The notes beneath the pieces are model-generated. The model did not search any database and was not told the DNA's origin. It saw only the letters and a program-made list of their open reading frames with translations. Source: Longimicrobiales bacterium (GTDB lineage: Bacteria > Gemmatimonadota > Gemmatimonadetes > Longimicrobiales > Gaopeijiaceae). From it: a stretch of 8,359 nt of DNA. Positions 6,180 through 8,359 of this stretch are shown here, one piece after another. The stretch spans positions 1 through 8,359 of the forward strand of contig JAKMDG010000070.1 in NCBI GenBank assembly GCA_022428035.1. The letters are read 5' to 3'. Numbering within the stretch: position 1 is the first letter of the stretch; each line of letters opens with the position of its first letter. The translations under genes and the position numbers were made by a program.

Positions 6180-6779
6180 ATGAAGGCTTTCAAGCTGATC
6201 CCCGCTGCGGCACTGTTCCTCGCTGCGTGCGGAGGCGGCGAGCCCGCTGATTCCGGTGCCCCGGAGGCGCCTGCGACTGCCCCCGCAGCTGCAGCTGCGC
6301 CAGCCGGCCCGGCTGCACCGACCGGCCCGATGACGATTCCCGACTGGTATCAGGTCGATCACGATGCACAGACGGTCAACCTGACGATCGTCGCAGGGCA
6401 GATTCCAGATAACAACTACTGGAACTTCAACAGCGCCATTCGCGGCCAGCTCGCGATCACGGTTCCTGAAGGGTACACGATCACCATGGAACTCGTGAAC
6501 CAGGATCCAAACATGGCGCACAGCCTCGGTATCTCATCCGAGCTGGTCAATTTTACCGTGCCGCCCACTCCGGACCCGGTGTTCGCCGGCGCGATCACGG
6601 ACAACCCGCAGTCGATGATCGACGCGACTATGCCGGGCGAGACCGAGTCGATCACGTTCGTTGCGGACGCTGCTGGGAACTATTCGCTGGTTTGTTACAT
6701 CGCCGGACACTCGGCGATCGGCATGTGGCTCTTCTTCAACGTCTCGGGCGACGGTGAGGCAGGAGTGCAGGGACTCTAG
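6180..6779 (+). CDS. Blue (type 1) copper lipoprotein, sulfocyanin/plastocyanin-like
   Basis: 199 residues. The signal peptide MKAFKLIPAAALFLAAC has the lipobox LAAC (C17). It is followed by a low-complexity Ala/Pro/Gly linker to about 50 that would hold the domain away from the membrane. The cupredoxin domain has the four type 1 copper ligands: H114 in NMAHSLGI, then C172, H177 and M182 in the C-x4-H-x4-M cluster of LVCYIAGHSAIGMW. The spacing and the sequence around His114 resemble sulfocyanins more than plant plastocyanins. The expected role is one-electron transfer in the periplasm, for example between a bc-type complex and a terminal oxidase, but no partner gene is in view. GAGGA at 6165-6169, 10 bases upstream, supports ATG 6180. 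The gene appears monocistronic, ending in hairpins. The long gap before it suggests its own promoter. Confidence 0.88.
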   Translation: MKAFKLIPAAALFLAACGGGEPADSGAPEAPATAPAAAAAPAGPAAPTGPMTIPDWYQVDHDAQTVNLTIVAGQIPDNNYWNFNSAIRGQLAITVPEGYTITMELVNQDPNMAHSLGISSELVNFTVPPTPDPVFAGAITDNPQSMIDATMPGETESITFVADAAGNYSLVCYIAGHSAIGMWLFFNVSGDGEAGVQGL

Positions 6780-6816
6780 GACTTCACAGATGCCGGAAGG
6801 CCAGGCAGGAGTCCCT
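6769..6816 (+). other. Stem spanning the stop codon of the blue-copper gene
   Basis: AGGGACTC (6769-6776), which includes the last codons, pairs perfectly with GAGTCCCT (6809-6816). The 32-base loop holds an inner TGCC/GGCA hairpin. TTTG follows. This may be a first, weak terminator or an mRNA 3'-end structure ahead of the stronger hairpin at 6824. Confidence 0.35.
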
Positions 6817-6823
6817 TTGTGAC

Positions 6824-6857
6824 GACGGGCGTCACCCCCTCGGGGGTGGCGCCCGTT
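6824..6857. terminator. Strong hairpin between convergent genes, likely bidirectional terminator
   Basis: ACGGGCG (6825-6831) pairs with CGCCCGT (6850-6856). Then comes a T-G wobble, then CACCCC with GGGGTG, closing a CTCG loop. That gives 14 pairs, very GC-rich. It sits between the stops of the forward blue-copper gene (6779) and the reverse terC gene (6913). The + strand tail is TTCTGT, only weakly U-rich. Confidence 0.7.
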
Positions 6858-6893
6858 CTGTACGCCCGAGTGTGTAACGTGGCTGCGACCTCA

Positions 6894-6909
6894 CGCCTGC
6901 GAACAGGTG
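6894..6909 (-). terminator. Small TTCG-loop hairpin after terC
   Basis: Read on the minus strand, CACCTG-TTCG-CAGGCG forms a 6-pair stem (one wobble) with a TTCG tetraloop, starting 3 bases after the terC stop codon. No T-run follows, so it may protect the 3' end rather than terminate. The larger hairpin at 6824-6857 lies further on in the same direction. Confidence 0.35.
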
Positions 6910-6912
6910 GCC

Positions 6913-7680
6913 TCAGTCGGTTGTGCCCGGGGCCGCATCCTCCATGGTCGGGCCTCTGAGATGGACCGGTGTACTCCGTGAGCGACTGACGCGGAGGTTG
7001 ATCATCTCGACAAAGACGGAAAAGCCCATCGCGAAGTAGATGTACCCCTTGGGAATGTGCTGTCCCATGCCCTCTGCCACGAGTGACATGCCGATGAGCA
7101 GAAGGAAGGACAACGCCAGCACTTTCACTGTCGGGTGAGCGCTTACGAACGAGCTGACCCGTTCCGCTGACACGATCATGAAGAATCCGGCAATCAGCAC
7201 GGCGATGACCATGACCGGGAGGTGATCGGCGATCCCCACCGCAGTGATCACCGAGTCAAGCGAGAAGACGATGTCGAGGACGGCGATCTGAGCGACGACC
7301 GACAGGAACGACGCGTGCCCGTTGGTGGTGCTCTGGTGGTCGTCGCCTTCAAGCTTGTGGTGGATCTCTCTGGTTGACTTGAACAGCAGGAAGACGCCGC
7401 CGAGAATCAAAATCAGATCGCGTCCAGAGATCTCGTGCTCGAACAAGGCGAAGAGTGGGTCGGTGAGGCCGATCACCCAGACGATCGAAAACAGCAGAAG
7501 AATCCGCGTCGAAATCGCGATCGTCAGGCCGACCGTTCGGGCGCGTGCCCGTTCCTCTTCTTTCACACGATCTGAGAGAATCGCGATGAAGATGATGTTG
7601 TCGATCCCGAGCACAATCTCGAGAATCGTCAGCGTGAGGAGGGCGATCCAGGCTTCGGGGCTGTTGATCCACTCAAGCAT
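6913..7680 (-). CDS. TerC family integral membrane protein (putative metal exporter)
   Basis: 255 residues, typical for the short TerC/YoaE-like proteins without CBS domains. The start MLEWINSPEAWIALLTLT is the standard family N-terminus, so ATG 7680 is secure although no Shine-Dalgarno is visible before it. The two family motifs lie in homologous halves: EIVLGIDNIIF (21-31, D27) and DIVFSLDSVITAVG (136-149, D142), where the membrane Asp residues are thought to contact the cation. About seven membrane helices can be traced. A polar loop, KSTREIHHKLEGDDHQST (101-118), separates the halves. Several TerC-family members (Alx, MeeF/MeeY type) are linked to Mn2+ export or to metallation of secreted proteins. 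A similar role here is inference. The C-terminal 25 residues are polar and probably cytoplasmic. It diverges from the MarR gene at 7876 across a 195-base control region. Confidence 0.9.
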   Translation of the reverse strand: MLEWINSPEAWIALLTLTILEIVLGIDNIIFIAILSDRVKEEERARARTVGLTIAISTRILLLFSIVWVIGLTDPLFALFEHEISGRDLILILGGVFLLFKSTREIHHKLEGDDHQSTTNGHASFLSVVAQIAVLDIVFSLDSVITAVGIADHLPVMVIAVLIAGFFMIVSAERVSSFVSAHPTVKVLALSFLLLIGMSLVAEGMGQHIPKGYIYFAMGFSVFVEMINLRVSRSRSTPVHLRGPTMEDAAPGTTD

Positions 7681-7806
7681 GGCAGGGTGAGATAAGGTTC
7701 ACGGAGTGTCACGCCCGGCCCGGCGTGCCCCGGCTGGGGACGTGCAAGGTAGTCTCCGGATGGCTTGGAGCCCAAGAGGGCATCGTCGTGATCCCTTCTG
7801 CCCTCT
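7681..7806 (-). promoter_or_regulatory. Structured leader of terC with overlapping stems
   Basis: In the minus-strand transcript, four segments can pair in a chain. AGAGGGC (7806-7800) pairs with GCCCTCT (7781-7775). GCCC (7781-7778) pairs with GGGC (7773-7770). GGCT (7772-7769) pairs with AGCC (7765-7762). Neighbouring pairings exclude each other, as in attenuators. Nearer the gene are a CCCC/GGGG hairpin (7728-7739) and an 18-base near-palindrome with one mismatch (7710-7727). TerC genes are often preceded by the yybP-ykoY Mn2+ riboswitch, but I do not see its conserved core here. Short GC stems arise easily by chance. Confidence 0.3.
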
Positions 7807-7821
7807 CACCGATACCATGCA

Positions 7822-7867
7822 GGAAAAGTAAAAAGAAATATTGATTTGACGAATCAAACTATATTAT
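7822..7867 (+). promoter_or_regulatory. AT-rich promoter of the second MarR gene
   Basis: An A-rich tract (7822-7840) resembles an UP element. TTGATT at 7841-7846 could be the -35, and TATTAT at 7862-7867 the -10, with a 15-base spacer that is shorter than ideal; TATATT at 7860 is an overlapping alternative. Transcription would start near 7873-7876, practically at the ATG. On the opposite strand GATAAT (7868-7863) could serve as a -10 for terC, but no matching -35 was seen. Confidence 0.45.
7841..7857. promoter_or_regulatory. Candidate MarR operator TTGATT-N5-AATCAA
   Basis: This is a perfect 6-base inverted repeat with a TGACG spacer. It also contains TTTGA-CGAA-TCAAA in a shifted register. 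It lies over the putative promoter of the adjacent MarR gene, the usual place for MarR autoregulation, and upstream of divergent terC. Being AT-rich in a GC-rich genome makes chance occurrence less likely. Confidence 0.5.
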
Positions 7868-7875
7868 CATTGGAT

Positions 7876-8358
7876 ATGTCTGACGTTGATTTTGTACTCC
7901 ACGCCATACCACGGATCGCGGACCTCCTCCGGGTTCGATCGTGGGACCGAGGCCGTGGGCGAGGGCAGGTGACAGAGCATCAGATCCGCCTTCTCCGGCA
8001 GCTTGATCATACAGATCCGGTCATGGTGGGAGAGCTGGCGGAATATCTGAAGGTGACCCCATCGACGATGTCTCTCAATCTGAAGCGACTTGAGGAAGCG
8101 GGCCTGGTGACGCGAAGCCGCGCTCCCGAGGACCGTCGGGCGATGAACGTTCTTCTAACGGCCGAGGGAACGGCGCTTCGGGATTCAGTACCGGCACTGG
8201 ATCCTGCGAGGATCGACACGCTGTTGAACCGGATGCGGCCAGACGACCGCGAACGAGCCATGACAGGCTTGAGCCTTCTCGCCGAGGCGGCAACACGTCT
8301 GGACGCTGACCATGCCCGTTACGTGCGCGCACTCGCCGGCGGTCGCACAGAGGTCTGA
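7876..8358 (+). CDS. MarR family transcriptional regulator (second)
   Basis: 160 residues from ATG 7876. An N-terminal helix (DVDFVLHAIPRIADLLRVR) is followed by QVTEHQIRLLRQLD (31-44). The winged helix-turn-helix comes next: MVGELAEYLKVTPSTMSLNLKRLEEAGLV (50-78), with the recognition helix at TPSTMSLNLKRLEEAG. The wing RAPEDRRAMNVLLTAEG (82-98) carries the D-R-R hallmark. C-terminal dimerisation helices follow. There is no cysteine in the protein, so thiol-based redox sensing of the OhrR type is unlikely; a small-molecule ligand is more plausible. The frame is open to a TTG at 7846, but that lies inside the AT-rich promoter/operator element, so ATG 7876 is preferred. The stop codon is one base from the end of the window, so any co-transcribed target gene downstream is out of view. 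Confidence 0.88.
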   Translation: MSDVDFVLHAIPRIADLLRVRSWDRGRGRGQVTEHQIRLLRQLDHTDPVMVGELAEYLKVTPSTMSLNLKRLEEAGLVTRSRAPEDRRAMNVLLTAEGTALRDSVPALDPARIDTLLNRMRPDDRERAMTGLSLLAEAATRLDADHARYVRALAGGRTEV

Positions 8359-8359
8359 C

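Overview
The window is high-GC bacterial chromosome, densely coded on both strands, with ordinary housekeeping and accessory genes and no mobile element, CRISPR array, rRNA or tRNA. Three proteins carry clear lipoprotein signal peptides (an amidohydrolase, an M55 peptidase and a blue-copper protein), which suggests a diderm with an active periplasm. The gene families and the codon style resemble Gemmatimonadota, but that placement is an inference from general resemblance and was not tested.

Layout. Positions 1-1744 hold a tightly packed forward run: the 3' part of a DUF456 membrane protein, a DinB-fold protein and an FkbM-type SAM methyltransferase, separated by 8 and 6 bases. A small acidic protein of unknown function (1763-1999, reverse) converges on this run. 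From 2147 onward there is a MarR-type regulator with a TTG start, then a lipoprotein N-acyl-D-amino-acid deacylase homologue (2720-4438). Its stop codon overlaps the start of a lipoprotein M55 (DppA-like) D-aminopeptidase (4435-5547). Positions 5548-6179 contain no large gene. They do contain a G-quadruplex motif, a 59-codon small ORF and a long hairpin. A sulfocyanin/plastocyanin-like lipoprotein (6180-6779) follows, ending in a strong hairpin that it shares with the converging TerC-family membrane protein (6913-7680, reverse). The window closes with a second MarR-type regulator (7876-8358), divergent from terC across an AT-rich promoter/operator island.

How the genes may work together. The clearest functional unit is the translationally coupled deacylase-M55 pair. 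Both products should sit in the envelope and both belong to families that act on D-amino-acid substrates, so together they could release D-amino acids from peptidoglycan debris or N-acylated D-peptides. The MarR gene 78 bases upstream may regulate them. The second MarR gene has a perfect inverted repeat (TTGATT-5-AATCAA) over its putative promoter and may control itself and perhaps terC.

The items most worth a second look are: the altered metal-ligand set of the deacylase; the coupled lipoprotein pair; the unannotated small ORF with its G4 leader and hairpin; the compact, possibly leaderless MarR promoter; and the chain of mutually exclusive stems in the terC leader. No wholly new system can be claimed from sequence alone.
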